This document shows positions 51,160-64,000 of a DNA stretch of 64,000 nt, in pieces. Where the stretch lies: contig CM034106.1 of NCBI GenBank assembly GCA_019914945.1, positions 12,090,501 to 12,154,500 of the forward strand, in the 5' to 3' direction. Position 1 is the stretch's first letter; the number at the start of each line of letters is the position of its first letter. The position numbers and the translations under genes were made by a program. Source of the DNA: Typha latifolia (Eukaryota > Streptophyta > Magnoliopsida > Poales > Typhaceae). The notes under the pieces are model-generated. The model made no database searches. It saw only the letters and a list, made by a program, of their open reading frames with translations, and was not told where the DNA came from.

Positions 51160-52679
51160 GGTTGCTTCTGCTGCTCTTGGGAACCTTCGCGTTCTTTGTT
51201 CTTTTCCTATTACTTTATAATAGCTTTATGGCCGAGCGGGCCCGAAAAGGTGGGGGCCTTTCGTGTTGTGGGGGGAAGGAGGAGAAGATCACGTGATAGG
51301 CACGTGAATTGAGCTTGACGTTCCGATGGATTTCTCAATAAAAATAAATCAAGCTCAGTTTGATTTTAAAATAACTCGGGTTTGATTTAAGGCGAAACTT
51401 GTTCTGATCGACCTGAATTTGAACCAACTCGAATGTAATCAAACTATAGAACGGTACTTCGAGCCTTATTAAGCTTGATCAACTCAAATCTCTATTCATG
51501 CCCACTTTTTTTACATTTCGGTATATTTGTAATTACGATCTTGATTACCACGTATGGATATAGATCAAACCAATCATATGTTTCTGCTACGTGGAGTAGG
51601 TATTAATTGTATTATTTTGAAATTTTTCTCAAAAAATTGTGCTAACTTTAAAATTCCAGCATATAGATATTAAATACTTCACACTTGCCTTGAAACTGAA
51701 TACTTTTATACCTTAAACTAGATGAACACGTTTTTAAGTTAATATATATAAAATTTACATAAAAATAAGCACGAAAAATCAATTTTACTGTTTTAAAAAA
51801 TACTTTTTTTCGCAAATACCCCCAACTAGTTTATAAAATAAAGTCATTTTGCATAACTGAGTATGCAACGAACAATATTAGCGTTCCAGAAAATTTGAGG
51901 ACACGACTAGCTAAAATTAGCATTGTACAATAATGGCTTAAATCTGGTTAAAATACAATCCAATTAAAGAGAGATGCAACTTCTAACTTCCAGAAATCAC
52001 ATTATAGCGGGGATTGCAATACGAGGTTCCAGGTTCTCTAAATGAAATAACTAAAACTGCTATGACTGTACGGTCTCAGTTCATAATTGCAGGACCTGTA
52101 GAACATTTACTAAAGTGTCTACACAACACGCTCGCGCATACACACACACTGACAGATAGCTCATCAAGAGTATATCAAAGATAATATCACGCATATATGT
52201 ATAGAAGAATGACATGCCTTACGGGTATGATTTCTACACTGAAATTTGAAGTGAGCAATGAATAAAGTCACAGCTTGATAAAGTCGAATGGAGGAAAACC
52301 CAAGTTGAATGTCATGTCACATACCAGAAACTGAAACTGACAAGCGGATCGAAGTTGGACAGATTTCTGAATGTTTATGTTAGCACTGAAAAGGTACAGC
52401 ATATTGATAATACTGCTCCTAAAAGAGGAAACCAAATGTCTGTTGCCCACGATAAATATCAAAATGTTAATCTAAGCCAACTATAAAATTTTACATCTGA
52501 CAATATGAGACCTTCTACTCCAATTCTAACGATTGTATGTTATGTACAAAACTCGAGAATTGCTCACTTCACCGCAGATATACTGGGAAACATCATAAAG
52601 ACCTCTCAACCATGAGTGTCCCCTGCATAGCATTTGAATTCCTCATTACAGGAGTAAAAAGAATCAAAATGTCTAAAGA
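51160..52679. other. Intergenic: RPB9 promoter side, possible MITE remnant, 3' flank of the agenet gene
   Basis: GCGGGCCCG near 51236 lies about 80 bases upstream of the RPB9 ATG, probably in its promoter. From about 51308 to 51510 the words 'gagcttgac', 'aagctcagtttgat', 'gagccttattaagcttgatcaactcaaat' and 'attcatgcccac' resemble the interior of hAT MITEs like that at 30.5 kb, but no end pair was found. The part from about 52.0 kb on is likely the 3' untranslated region of the next gene. Confidence 0.45.
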
Positions 52680-55600
52680 CTACAAGTTACCTCTAGATGA
52701 TGAGGCACTCCTACGGAGAGCCCTGGCACCCTTATCATGTGAAACACTGGGAATCTTGGACATAATCAAAGAACTCTGTAGGCCCTCTAATAACTGTAGG
52801 TACCAAAACGGTTGGCAGTTAAAACAAGAACAATTGTACACATACAGAAAAAGGAATGAGATTAAAATGGCAGATAACATTAACAATTTGTAAAATCAGA
52901 GAAAAACAGCCTGTAAAGTTAAGTCTTTTTTCACTATATCCTGATAATTATTTCTCACATTTGCTTGACTAGATACTTATAGCTAGCCAGGGAAAAGAAT
53001 TCACAACAAACAAGAAAGACTTGACAAAATCTTGCAGACATATTAAAAGGAAGAGCCAAGAAAATATAGCACCCAAAAACACTCATTCTCTTTTTTCTTT
53101 TTCTTCTTATCTCATACATTATTTTATAGTTCACCACGAGTTAGGTAGTTCTTTTTTTGTAATGCATCATACTATAAGAACAAAATAAATATGACTTATA
53201 AATAATATGTGAATGCACGGTGTGAAATTGAATACTTCCAAGACAGCTTTCAGTCTTCTAACTTAATAAAGAAAAACATTATTAGTATTTCAACCGATAT
53301 CAAATTAGACGAATAAAACCTTCATATATAAGACATAGAATTAAAAGGTCAAAATGATCAAGCAAGAAATTAACACTTTACAGAAAGAGCATCAGTTAAG
53401 ATGCACAATACAATAAATGTAGCCTTCCAAGAATAGTGCCATGAAGTTCTTGAAATGAATAAAATCATATGAACAAGAAACTTCTATAAACTGTGGTGAA
53501 TTCATGTTGAAAAGGAAGTCATGATTCAAGAAATAAAATATGGAAAACCTTTGGAGAAAGCAAAATAAACATCAAAGCATCAAAATCATCATCCAAACTT
53601 CTTCCTAACCAAATGGGTCTATTAGAGCACAAGTAAGATTTGAGAAGGCTCCCCAACGAAATGCTCTTTTTTGTTATCCTACTATTGAAATAGTGACATT
53701 ATCTTACCAGCAGAAAAAAATACTGACTCTTGCTGTATAATGATATAATCTATCTGGCTAGTCAGCAGGTAGTGTTATCTAGCAAATGCAGTTCTAGCAG
53801 CACGAAGACTGCATTTCCCTATAAGTTACAAGATTTTCAGATGGCAGAACAAAGAGAGAGCTTTTGCCGTAGGGCAGTCTTCATTATAAAGGCAAAGGCT
53901 GATTCCAGAAAAGATAGTCCAATATTAAATCACACATTTCGTTGTTACAATCTAGTGATTAGAGAATCAGTGAGTGTAGTTCATCCATTTATCACAACAT
54001 TTCCATGGAGAATCCCTTTCCATACTCTAGTGTAACATCCTATGGATAATGAATCAGAGAAAACTTAGTAACACCACATGCGGCAAATTTCAATTTAACC
54101 TCTCAAGACATTTAAACAAACATAGTAAGGTCTAAGCTTCATGTTATAAAGCAACCCTTATGAAACAAACCACTATGTGATATTTAGAACATGAGATAAA
54201 CATATACTTTTGCCGGATGTTAAGAGCAATTCCAAGGTTTTCCTGCTCTGTCTTCATGGAGTTAGTGCTTTATGAAATAAGGTGAAAGTTGGTCAGTTGG
54301 AAGGCATCAGTATGAGCCAATATACAAAAGAGAAATTTATAGAAAGACCACGCACCAGTAAAACAATAATCAATTAGTTAAATACTGAACATAGTAACGA
54401 GTAATAACATTCCAAAAAGAATAACAAGATTCAGTAACTAGTAACTACAATGTAACTTAGTAAAAGACCAGCCAATCTTACCCTTGAGGTCGGCTGAATT
54501 CTGCGATTGGATCTCCTAGGTTCAACGGCATCAGGATTTGCTTTATTTTCAGAGGCCCTTGGGTCATTTCTGATTAATTTGTTTACAGTTGCTGTGAGCT
54601 TTCCTTTATCCCCTTTGTCGGGTTGAACAGAAGTAGATGATTCCTTCTTTGATAATGAAACGCCAGCCAGAGGCTTTTCAGAAGATTCAACTAGTGGCAT
54701 ATCTGCTGTTTTTGAATTGTTATGGAGAGAATCAACATCCAGAGCATTCTTCTTTTCTAAGTTATTATCTTTGATATTAACAGAAGTTATCGGGTCTGAT
54801 AAAGAAACTAAACCACTTTCATCATCATTTGGAACAGACATAGTCACAGAGGATGAAGATTCTTTCTCGCCAGAACTTTTAACATGAATGCTTCGAGACT
54901 TTACAGATTTAGGAATCCTAGACTTGGGCTCGAAAGCCCGCTTTCCTTTTGGTTCAACCTTCGTACTGCTTTTCCATGCACGGGATGCTTGTGGCATCAA
55001 ATATTTTGCAAACTTGATAGAATCATTCCCTTCGCTTACCTTGTCAGTCTTCTCTGCGACATAATGTTTGCTAACATCCATAAATTTCCTCTTCTTTCCC
55101 GGTCTAGGAACACCAAAGACTACTCTTGATCCCTCCTTTTGTAGTCCAGTCCGTTTTACTCTAAAAGCATCAGCCTTATTCTCCTCCTTTACATTCTTAC
55201 CAACGTTAAAAGTTCTGTCCTTCTCAGATAGATCCAACATTTCTGACTCTTGTGGTTTTCTTGAATTATCAATATTCATATTCCTCGAAAGAATTCCTGT
55301 TCCACGGCTATTTATTTCTGGATCATTATCAGACTCAAGCTGCCCTAACCTCTGACGTTTCTCACAGGGAGAATCACCCTAGCAATCATTATAATGGAAA
55401 AATTAACTGAATAGAGATGCAAACAAGAATACTCATAAACAAATCCTAACAGAAACAAGATATCTAAAAAGTACAAACTTCCTGATAAGTACAAAAGGCA
55501 AACCTTATATGATCCAGTGTTTTTTTCTTTAACACGTGACCATTCTATCCACTGGCCATCCTTCCAAACAAGAGAAGGGCGTAGATTCCAACCTTCGACA

Positions 55601-58600
55601 ATTGATGAATTACGAGAAGCTGCATAGCATATCCAAGATAGCAGAAATTTATAATAGCAATTGGAGTATATTGCAAGTCGCATGCCTTCCCAGATATAGT
55701 TATTTAATATAACTAGTTCCAGTATCCATATGAACGTCTTTAATACACAAAAGCATAAGTTAACAATGAACAGGAAATACAGTAGAAAAATGTAAACTCC
55801 TCCTTAAAGACCAAACAGTAATCATGATGAAAAATGCTACATGCTTTGCAACCTATTTGGAGTCCTTTTGTTCTAAATCCTCCTATTTCCAACATACAAG
55901 AATGAAAAACAATTAGTTAACAACTTCCCATAGTACAGAACAAATCATGAAACAAATGTTTACATTGTCCACAAGTAATTCAGAAATGAGTGTGCACAAA
56001 TTGCATGTCATGCTTTCTGCTCAAAATAATCCATCTAACGGGACATCTGAATGACAAAGAGTAGGGTCAAGAGGATGCATGAGGCACAGAAATGGTTTCA
56101 CAACTAACAGAACATACCTGGAAAATGTATGGTAAACTTTGTTTCATCCCCTTGTAATTTTTCCGTAATAATGCCCTCCCACCAACTGAGAATGGAAAGA
56201 AACACCATGAATTTACCAAGGATGATCATGTCAAAAAATAAATTACCACCACAGAAACACAAGAACCAATAAGGACTCAATCATGTAGACAATCAGTCAT
56301 AACTATCACATTTCAGCCTTCAAACATGGAAGAGAGAATAGACAAAAAATTTGCCTTTAGTAAGTGGCCAAAAGAATGTATAATCTAGGATGTCAAAGTG
56401 CATAGAGCTAAAGTGGATCCAATATATCTGAGTTGCATCACAATGTGCAAAAAGTGCTGGCACATCAAAGCCCTTAAATTTGAGTACTTTGAGCATATAA
56501 TAAGAAATTGCAAATTAGATCCATCTGATGTACAATAATGGATGTTTACTATCTAAAATATCATGATGAGGACTCTTTATCCTTTGAATGTATAGAAACC
56601 ACACAAACTTCCTTTTTCTCTATGAGTATGTGTGTTTGTTGGTACATTCAAGATGGACCGCAGAGATGAGTCAGGACATGATTCATGAAACTGTCAATGT
56701 TGAGAGGCATGAAGATGAAAGAAGAGTTCTTCTGCATCTAGATCCAACAAGGAAGAAGAGCATGACTTATGTGGTCATGGTTTAAGAAAAAGAAAAAACA
56801 GGAGTTTTAGCCATGGATTCAAGTATCGGCTGATCCTTATTCGTATTTGCCGAAATTGATCAGCCGATATGGCCGATTTAGTCGATCCCTGCTCTGAATT
56901 GTCTGAAAGGGAAGACCGATACAATCGAGACGTATCGTTTTTTTAGGCACCCAATCTCAATCCCAAAACCAATACTTAGAACCTTATGAGTACTCGGAAG
57001 TACTCCTAAACTAGATTTGTTGAGGTTTCTAAGTACTGCATCTAGGTCCAACAAGGAAGAAGAGCATGACTTGTGTAGTTGTGGTTTAAAAAAAAAAAAA
57101 AAAGGAGTTTTAGTCATGGATTCAAGTATTGGCCGATCCTAATTCGCATCGCCAAAATTGATCAGCCGATATGGCAGATTTAATCGATCTCTGCTCTGAA
57201 TTGTCTGAAATGGAAGACTGATACAACTGAGACATCCGATATGTATCATTTTCTTAAGCACCCGATCTCGATCCCAAAACTAATACTTAGGACCTTATGA
57301 GTACTTGAAGTATTCCTAAACCAGATTTGTTGAGGTTTCTAAGTATTATAAAAAACTAAATTGAGCTTGCTTCTACTTATCTAAATGAGAGTTTGATACA
57401 ACTTACTTCCAGCAGCTGTAATAATACATTTACACACGAAAGGTCCTAAAGACTTTTACTATATTAAATCTTAACTAATGATTAATCTCCCAAAGAAATA
57501 TGAGAGAGACTAAAACAGCTTACCAATCTCTTATCCATGCATCTACACGATCACCAACAGCCCAAACATAGTTTGCTACAGCCTCTCTACGACGCTTCCT
57601 TGTTCCCTCAAATTTTGCAATAGTCATAGGATGAGCAGGCCGTATTCTTGGGACCTCGTTGCTATCACATTCTAGGGGTATCCACTCCTTAAGCTGGCCA
57701 GATCCTACAGAAGAAAGTTTGATTTAAGACTTCATAAAGAAAACATAAAAGAATAATTCTCTGATAATTCATAAACAACAAAATGCACAATTAGTCTGTG
57801 TAAAATGGCATAAATTTATAGATCAAAATTTCATGCAAGCTGAAAGGTTCTAGAGAAATAATTCATCAAATAATTGGCAAACAAGAGTAACAAGAGACAT
57901 TTACCTTCACTAGGAAGGCGATTAATATAGCAGACAAACGCTCTATTATCTTTCACATCAAGGACCCTAGCAGAAAACCAAGCTTCTCTGTGATTGTTCT
58001 CATCAGCTACAACCTGATATTGTTAAAATTGGAAATTAAACACAATAATACAAGGTCCAATCTTTTCTTCTTAAAGTAAAACAACTCAGATTAGAGCTCA
58101 GTAAAGGCAGCAAACGAAAAGTTAAAATGAAAATAATCAACAGAGAGAACAGAGAATGAAATTTTTGGTACTCCGCTGACAAAAAAAAATGTACTGCACT
58201 TTAGTTTTCCATTCGTATTAAGGAAGAAGAAAACAGAAAGGTTCAAATACAAGATTATCATCTAACCTCGACAACCTCTCCCTTCTTGATGCCGTTTTCT
58301 TTTAGGTTTCTTGATGGAGGAACTTCACCATGCCTACTGTTTGGAGAAGTGGTTGGTATGTCTCCTGATTCAATCAACCAAGAGATAAGCTAACAGCCAT
58401 GTTCAAGCAATAGATGGGAATATAACATATTAAAGAAAAATACAGAAAAGAAGAGAGTCAAATACCTGTGTGGTTTGCCTCCAACAACAATGACTGCTTG
58501 TTAACGGAAGATATCCCTGCAGCAGATTCTTGGACCTCTTCATGATTTGATGTCCGCTCGGCTTGTTCGACAAATCTAGCATGATCATCAGCCACAGCTG

Positions 58601-61600
58601 CACCAGACTTTCCCTCTGAATGCAGGGCATTAGTGCCCACAGGTTTCTCAATCCTTGAATAGTGAGCTTTCCAGTAGCCTTCAGGACCAGATTCTAACAA
58701 TTCGCCAGTAGAGAAAGGTAATGGATCACCCAATGCAATGATTACCCCTGCTTGTGATACAGCTTCTGCAGCAAGTTCCGCAGCTTTCAGTATTGCGTCC
58801 AAGTTCTCTGCACGTTTTGTGGCAGCAGATGCTGCTTCTACTTTCTTTCTAGCAATCTCTCTTGCTGCAGAAATGATTGAACAAGAGCCATGGGCCTTGT
58901 CCTTCCCTTTCAGGATTGAAACAGGTGTTAACCTTGCCAGATTCTTTCCTACATCATGTTGTCCCTTTTCGGTTGATTGGGGAGGATTCACTGTCTTAAC
59001 AGAGGTAATAGCTTCATCAGCCATCATCTTAGCCTGCATAGCAGCTCCTGATGCAACTTTAGCAGCTTCTGCAGCTGCCTTTGCAACAGATGCAGCCGCT
59101 GCAGCTGCAACTGCTGCAAAAGCAAATTTGTCTTCGACTTGTGAAAGTAAGCCAGATTTCAGTTGTGCTTCCAGTTGACTCCATATGCTTTGGCTGTATC
59201 TGACCGCTGAAGCAGCATGGGCAGCAGCATCTTCAGCTTGCAGCTTTGCCTGTTCAACTTTACTACACATTTCTTCTGAGAGTATGACCCTTTGCTCAGT
59301 ACCTCCGCTACCTACTATCTGGTAATTAATAGGAGAGCTGCTATGAGATGTAGTTGACACAAGACCGTTATGCACAACCTTATGTGGAGAACTAGCAGAA
59401 AAGTTGAAGCCTGACAAATCTGAAGAATTCACAGCAACAAGAGTCGCAGGAGCAGGTTCCATCCGATGTTCTGAGACATGAATAACTGATCCATGCTCGT
59501 TAGTAACTGAAGCTGATCCATGCTCGTTAGTAATTGACGCTTTTTTTCGCTTTCTGGGTTTCTGAGTAGTAGCTGCACTCTTAGAAGAAGAAACAGCCAT
59601 GTTTTTTTGTGCCTCAACCTGTACGGCTGATGCAGCAGCAGAGATGCTTGCAGGATCCTGGTTAGGAAGCGAAGTAATAGGTGCCACAAGCTGCATACTC
59701 GAAGCAGAGGAGATGGTAGAGACCTTAGAAGCTGTAACTTTAGCAGTTTCAGTAGCAGGTATAACTGACAGTTGTGCGGTAGTGTTAAATACTGAGCTTT
59801 GTGGTGAAAACATCCAGGAAGCAGGGCGTGGGCTCTGAGAAAACCAAGGTGCAGGGTTACCTGTGTACTGTCTCATCTGTGGAGATTGGAATGAATGCAA
59901 TGGGGATAAAGACTGGTTAAAACCCAAATGGTTACTTTTTGGCATATTTGATACCAGAGCATCATTAGAAGACATAGCCCATGATGGTGAAGGCAAAGGC
60001 AGTGTGGAACTTAATAATGCTGATTGCACAACCTTACTACCGCTTCGGCTAGCAGGTGACTTCAAGGATTTGCTTTTAATAGTACTCTCCTTACTTACAG
60101 ATTCACCAGGCCGAGGACCTGCAAGGTTCATTTACCCAATATTATTATCCAGTAAATTTGCAAGTAGATTAACAACATTGAATAAAAAGATGTTTACCAG
60201 AACGAGAACTAATAGGCGTCTCAAAAGTACTTGAAGGTGTCTTTTGATTCTGAAATTTCTCAGCAGCAGCACGCCACACTTTCTCCCATGTCCGTCCACC
60301 ATCTACTGGACATCAGCATTACCATTTCAAAATGCAAATAATAAGGCATGATCTGTGATATAAATGATGCACTAAAAAGTTGCACAAACCAGATTCTCCA
60401 AAGGCCGATATCATACAAGCCTCAACAGGTAGGACCCCTTGGCTGCAACAAGAAAATAGAACAATATTCAATGTAAAAACATACTGAAGAAACATCAAAG
60501 AATATGGTGAACTCACATAAGCGATCCATAAACAAAGATTTGTGCACGCAATTGCACTTGCTGTAAATCTGTGAAGGGTTGGTGAACTAATGCTGCACTA
60601 CAAATCGAAGTATTTAAATCAGGCAGATTAGATGACTCAACAGCTGGAGAGCAGGACACTTTTGTATTACTGATCTCACTAATTGGATTTTGCTTCATCT
60701 CCTCAAACTTCATATTGTTGCTTGCAGCCTTATCAACATTAGGAGGAGAGGGATTGCATAGACTCCTACCACTTTCCGATATCTGCTTTTCTGACAAAAT
60801 TTCTCTAGCTTCCCCTCCTAAAGAGTTCACCTTTTCAAGTGTAAAATCAGATATTTGCTTATTCTGATCTCCGTCACTATTCTTAGTAATAGTTCCGGAA
60901 AGACTTCCATCCTCAGGATCTGAATGCTGTCCAGGATTCTCTTTTGAAACCTACCAATCAGATTTACAAAAAAAGGGGGAGAAAAGGAAAAGAGTAACAT
61001 ATTAGATTCTAAGTTTAAAAAGAAGTAATCTACATAAGGTGTGTGTGTGTTGTGGGGGGGAGAGAGAGCTGCAGTTACCACGGTAACTTCAGAAGATTTC
61101 ATACTGGGAAATGGTTTCCAGTTGGTGCCAGGATCTCTATTACACTTTTCTGCTACTGATCCAACCTCAAATGAGAAGCTTTTATCGTTTTCAGCTTCGA
61201 TACTGTCCTTACAAGGTTGGATACATTGAACCAGGTTATCTGAAGTAGAGCATGTGTGATCTGACAATACTTTGTTGCTCTCTTCAGTTTCATTTTGACA
61301 ATGTTCCCTGCTACTAATAACTGTAGGTGAACCACAAATTGCTTCTGAAGAACTAGGGCTGCTACTTCCAGGCTTGCTTGTGCTGCAACCCACTGCATCA
61401 TCTGCACAAGGAGAAACCAGTCAAACCATCTCAACATCTGTATCTCATGGATCAAGAACACTCAAAGAAGAGAGAAAACCAGTACTCGTGAAACAACTTA
61501 TCTGCTAAACTACCACAACATATCAGTATCTTGAATATGAACCACTGGCACTGGATGCCCACAATCCACAAATTCATTCCTCAAACTAATACTGACTCAA

Positions 61601-64000
61601 ACTTAAGAAATCTCAATCTGACTTGTTCAATGCAACAACTTCAAAGAAACTGTAGTATCAAATTCCACATAGTTCCACAAACTAATATTGACTCCAATGT
61701 AAGAAAGCTCAATTCAGAAATAAAATTGCACACCTTCAAACTCTAGATTACATTCCCACAGACATTCTAGGCTTTCTGATTACATGATTTTTATTCAAAG
61801 ACTTTCAAGTAGCACAAAGTTATATTCTGTAGCAGATGCTTTTTCCAGTGGTTGTTTTGGAGATCTTTGGCGTATCTATGGTCATTTTTCTTACGCATGC
61901 AATATTGTCCTCCAGTAACATGAAGGAGCTGAGAAACCACAAAGTCAGCAATGAAGGGAAAGAATCTACTAACTAGTAGAGTCCAAAATATTAATCTAAA
62001 AATTAAAATCATCACATCGAAACCTTCTATCATCAAATATATGGGATGGCTTATAAATGCTGACTCACAATCGATAATGACTCCAAAAAGGGTGCCAGGT
62101 AGTCAATCTCAGATCAATTCTTTTAATACTAGACCTTTTCTCATGGTAAACTGCTATTACATAAAGATGAACCTGCCCAGAAACTTATAAGACAAGGAAA
62201 TAGGATGATCTTTGTTTTAGCTACAATCTAACCTCAAGAAAGGAGAGAAGAATAATGAAATGTTTAATTCATTAATGCACGCACCTGAGGGAAAAGAATC
62301 ATATACCATTTAGGCATTTACCATTAGACATTTAAAAAGGAAGAGAACTCACAATTAATTTCAACATCACAAATCTGTCCATCAGATTGGTCTTCTGGAA
62401 CTAGATTAGCTTCACTATTTTTCTTTATGTCCTGGGAATTTCCTTTGGCAGATGCACCAGTAGATGGAGGTACAAGGATAGGTTGCTTATGATGGCTACT
62501 TTTCCCTGCTATGAATTGTTATAAAAAATAATGATAAAATATTAGATAAAGCATTTTTGCATGATGCAAATAAATGTAAAGTGTGAGTGCCTTATAGGCA
62601 CAACTAAAAGAAAGTATCTTGATACTCCCATATGTAAATTCACGCTGACCCCATGATGATCAGTAGTGACCCATGGGCCAAACCATGATGACCAATAGTT
62701 GAAATGGAATAGATTGTCTAGCATGGCAGTGTGCTACCCCATGCCAACAGTGCCAATGGCCACTGACAAACAACATGACACAGGCAAAGAAAACAAAACT
62801 GCATCTTAAAATTCCATGACGAACAGGTAGAGGATAAGAAAAGGGAACTGGATAACAGGTCTTCCAGTACTTTTCCTCTCCAAATTAGCCCATGGCAACT
62901 GAAAAGACCATGATAAAGTCATAGTCAACACATGTGATATATCAAATTCAAACTTCAACTACAAACTACATGTTAAAAGTTGAGAAAACAGTCTAACATT
63001 GTTATAGGCTTATAGCTATTTAATGTGTCTCGAGATTCTCAAAATCTCATCCCAAGTGAGAAAGGGTTCACAGTACTTCACCTCTTTCCATCTTGGGAGT
63101 GATTTTTCAAATCCCAAGGTGTACTCAATGACTGTGGAAGTGTTAAAACTTTGTTTTAACATAAAATTCATAGTCTAACTCTATTATATGTGTGTGCATA
63201 AAGTTTTGAGGGGAGAGAGCCTTTCCAGCTACTAGAGCTTATTTCATCAAAGAACGCTGAAAAAGCAAAGACCACAGCTGAGAGAGCCTTTCCAGTTGCC
63301 TAGTACATTTAATTATGAATAAGCTATATAATTAGTACATTTAACTATGAATATGCTATATAGCTAATTTTATTCTTACGTTCATACACAAAACTATCAA
63401 AATAATGAATTGTAATTATGCCAATTTCATCAATACCAGATAAGGACGCCCTTATCAGGACAGGCATGCATATATGGAAGCTACAACCTGAGAACTCATT
63501 CCTTCCAGCAAAACAAACTTCAACATACTATTTTTTCCAGAAGTATAATGAATTATGTTACAGACAAACATTTCATTCTTCTCCGACAACCATAACCACC
63601 AAGAAAATGGTTTAAAACTTGTTAATTTAATAAGAATCGGCCTTCCTCACTCCTAAGTAATAGTACTGGACTATCATAGCACTAACCTGCTTTCTTCAGA
63701 GCTAGTGCAAAGCATGCACACACTTTATCTTTTGCCAAGTTTGTCAATCAGTAAAATTCAAGTCAAAGTCAGTCCACAACCAACTCCAACAATAATCATA
63801 TCCATAAAGGAAACTTGGTAATGAGTTAGTCAACAAAGAAGGTAGTGAGATTTATTGAAAAGTACAGATAAATTGGTAAGGTGGATGGAGCCTTACTCCA
63901 TATATTCATCCAAAGAAGATCAATTCATCAAACCTTGATTTCACAATCATGAAACTCACTCATCAAATGGCCACTTTAAATTGGTTCAAAGAGTTAAGAT
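52680..64000 (-). CDS. Agenet (tudor-like) domain nuclear protein, C-terminal part, right end outside window
   Basis: Large plant agenet protein of the G2484-1/SWO1 type, by my recollection of that family; agenet domains are Royal-family folds often reading histone or nucleic-acid marks, and the precise role here is not known. Exons visible (minus): perhaps about 63730-63687, about 62508-62353, 61401-61079, 60950-60517, 60442-60390, 60305-60198, 60118-58466, 58364-58267, 58013-57905, 57704-57524, 56185-56118, 55619-55504, 55378-54482 and the last 52793-52680. Wherever I checked them, the phases join. Motifs in order: FVYGSLIQGVLPVEACMISA; GRTWEKVWRAAAEKFQ; a long Ala-rich helix-forming stretch at about 59.0-59.3 kb; EGYWKAHYSRIEKPVG; then tandem agenet modules with EAWFSARVLDVK, YINRLPSEG, DCWWEGIITEKL and WNLRPSLVWKDGQWIEW. 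The tail RRSNRRIQPTSRLLEGLQ is basic and ends at the TAG 52682-52680. The start Met lies beyond the window. Confidence 0.88.
56734..57345. repeat. Tandem duplication, period 304 bp, in an agenet-gene intron
   Basis: Two copies, 56734-57037 and 57038 to about 57345, share 'gcatctag...ccaacaagg', 'ggattcaagtat', 'attgatcagccgatatgg', 'ctctgctctgaattgtctga' (with small changes) and 'ttgttgaggtttctaagta'. Copy 1 has a short poly-A-rich segment, copy 2 a 16-A run at the same place. The 'gccgata...cgat' words recall dispersed plant repeats. It lies inside the intron between the exons at 57524 and 56185. Confidence 0.88.
59487..59540 (-). repeat. 27-bp in-frame tandem repeat in the large agenet-gene exon
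   Basis: The 27-base unit beginning 'tgatccatgctcgttagtaa' on the plus strand starts at 59487 and 59514. In the protein it gives two nine-residue copies, ITNEHGSAS and VTNEHGSVI, so it keeps the frame. Confidence 0.9.

Noticed and set aside
51308..51510. Second complete hAT-like MITE
   Set aside because: The interior words resemble the 30.5-kb element, but I could not find a matching pair of ends or an 8-bp duplication, so at most a remnant.

Overview
This is a nuclear plant window, with intron-rich genes in an AT-rich background full of TA and GA microsatellites. The proteins (plant NOT1, CCT1, RPB9, an agenet protein, a class A GATA factor, an SPL8/LIGULELESS1-type factor, a GPI-anchored plant matrixin) place it in flowering plants. 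GC-rich coding islands (GATA, matrixin and SPL genes) beside AT-rich DNA suggest a monocot, but that is inference. No bacterial, viral, organellar or CRISPR content was seen.

Layout: every confidently called gene is on the minus strand. From left to right: (1) about 0.57-15.75 kb, the 5' three quarters of NOT1, the scaffold of the CCR4-NOT deadenylase, cut by the left window edge; (2) 18.37-19.39 kb, a two-exon GATA factor; (3) 19.4-29.4 kb, a long gene-poor tract with a tandem AT-rich repeat, a GC-rich stretch dense in CACGTG palindromes, and a possible divergent promoter at 26.6-26.9 kb with an orphan plus-strand unit; (4) 29.39-36.00 kb, CCT1, the TCP-1 alpha chaperonin subunit, with a hAT-like MITE and a 38-bp array in introns; (5) 37.78-38.81 kb, a single-exon matrix metalloproteinase; (6) 42.26-43.32 kb, an SPL8/LG1-like SBP-box factor with a cluster of palindromes upstream; (7) 45.60-48.13 kb, an SRG1-like 2-oxoglutarate/Fe(II) dioxygenase; (8) 48.85-51.16 kb, RPB9 of RNA polymerase II, whose first intron is mostly a CT microsatellite; (9) 52.68 kb to the right edge, a large agenet-domain protein whose 5' end is outside the window.

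The genes are not an operon or an obvious metabolic cluster. Three are housekeeping genes (mRNA decay, protein folding, transcription), three are regulatory (GATA, SPL, agenet) and two are enzymes. NOT1 and CCT1 have TGGGCC/T (site II) motifs upstream, as is common for plant housekeeping genes. I found no clear new biological system. The least explained parts are the CACGTG-rich tract at 21.8-23.7 kb, the possible divergent promoter and orphan reading frame at 26.6-28.7 kb, and the repeated palindromes upstream of the SPL gene.
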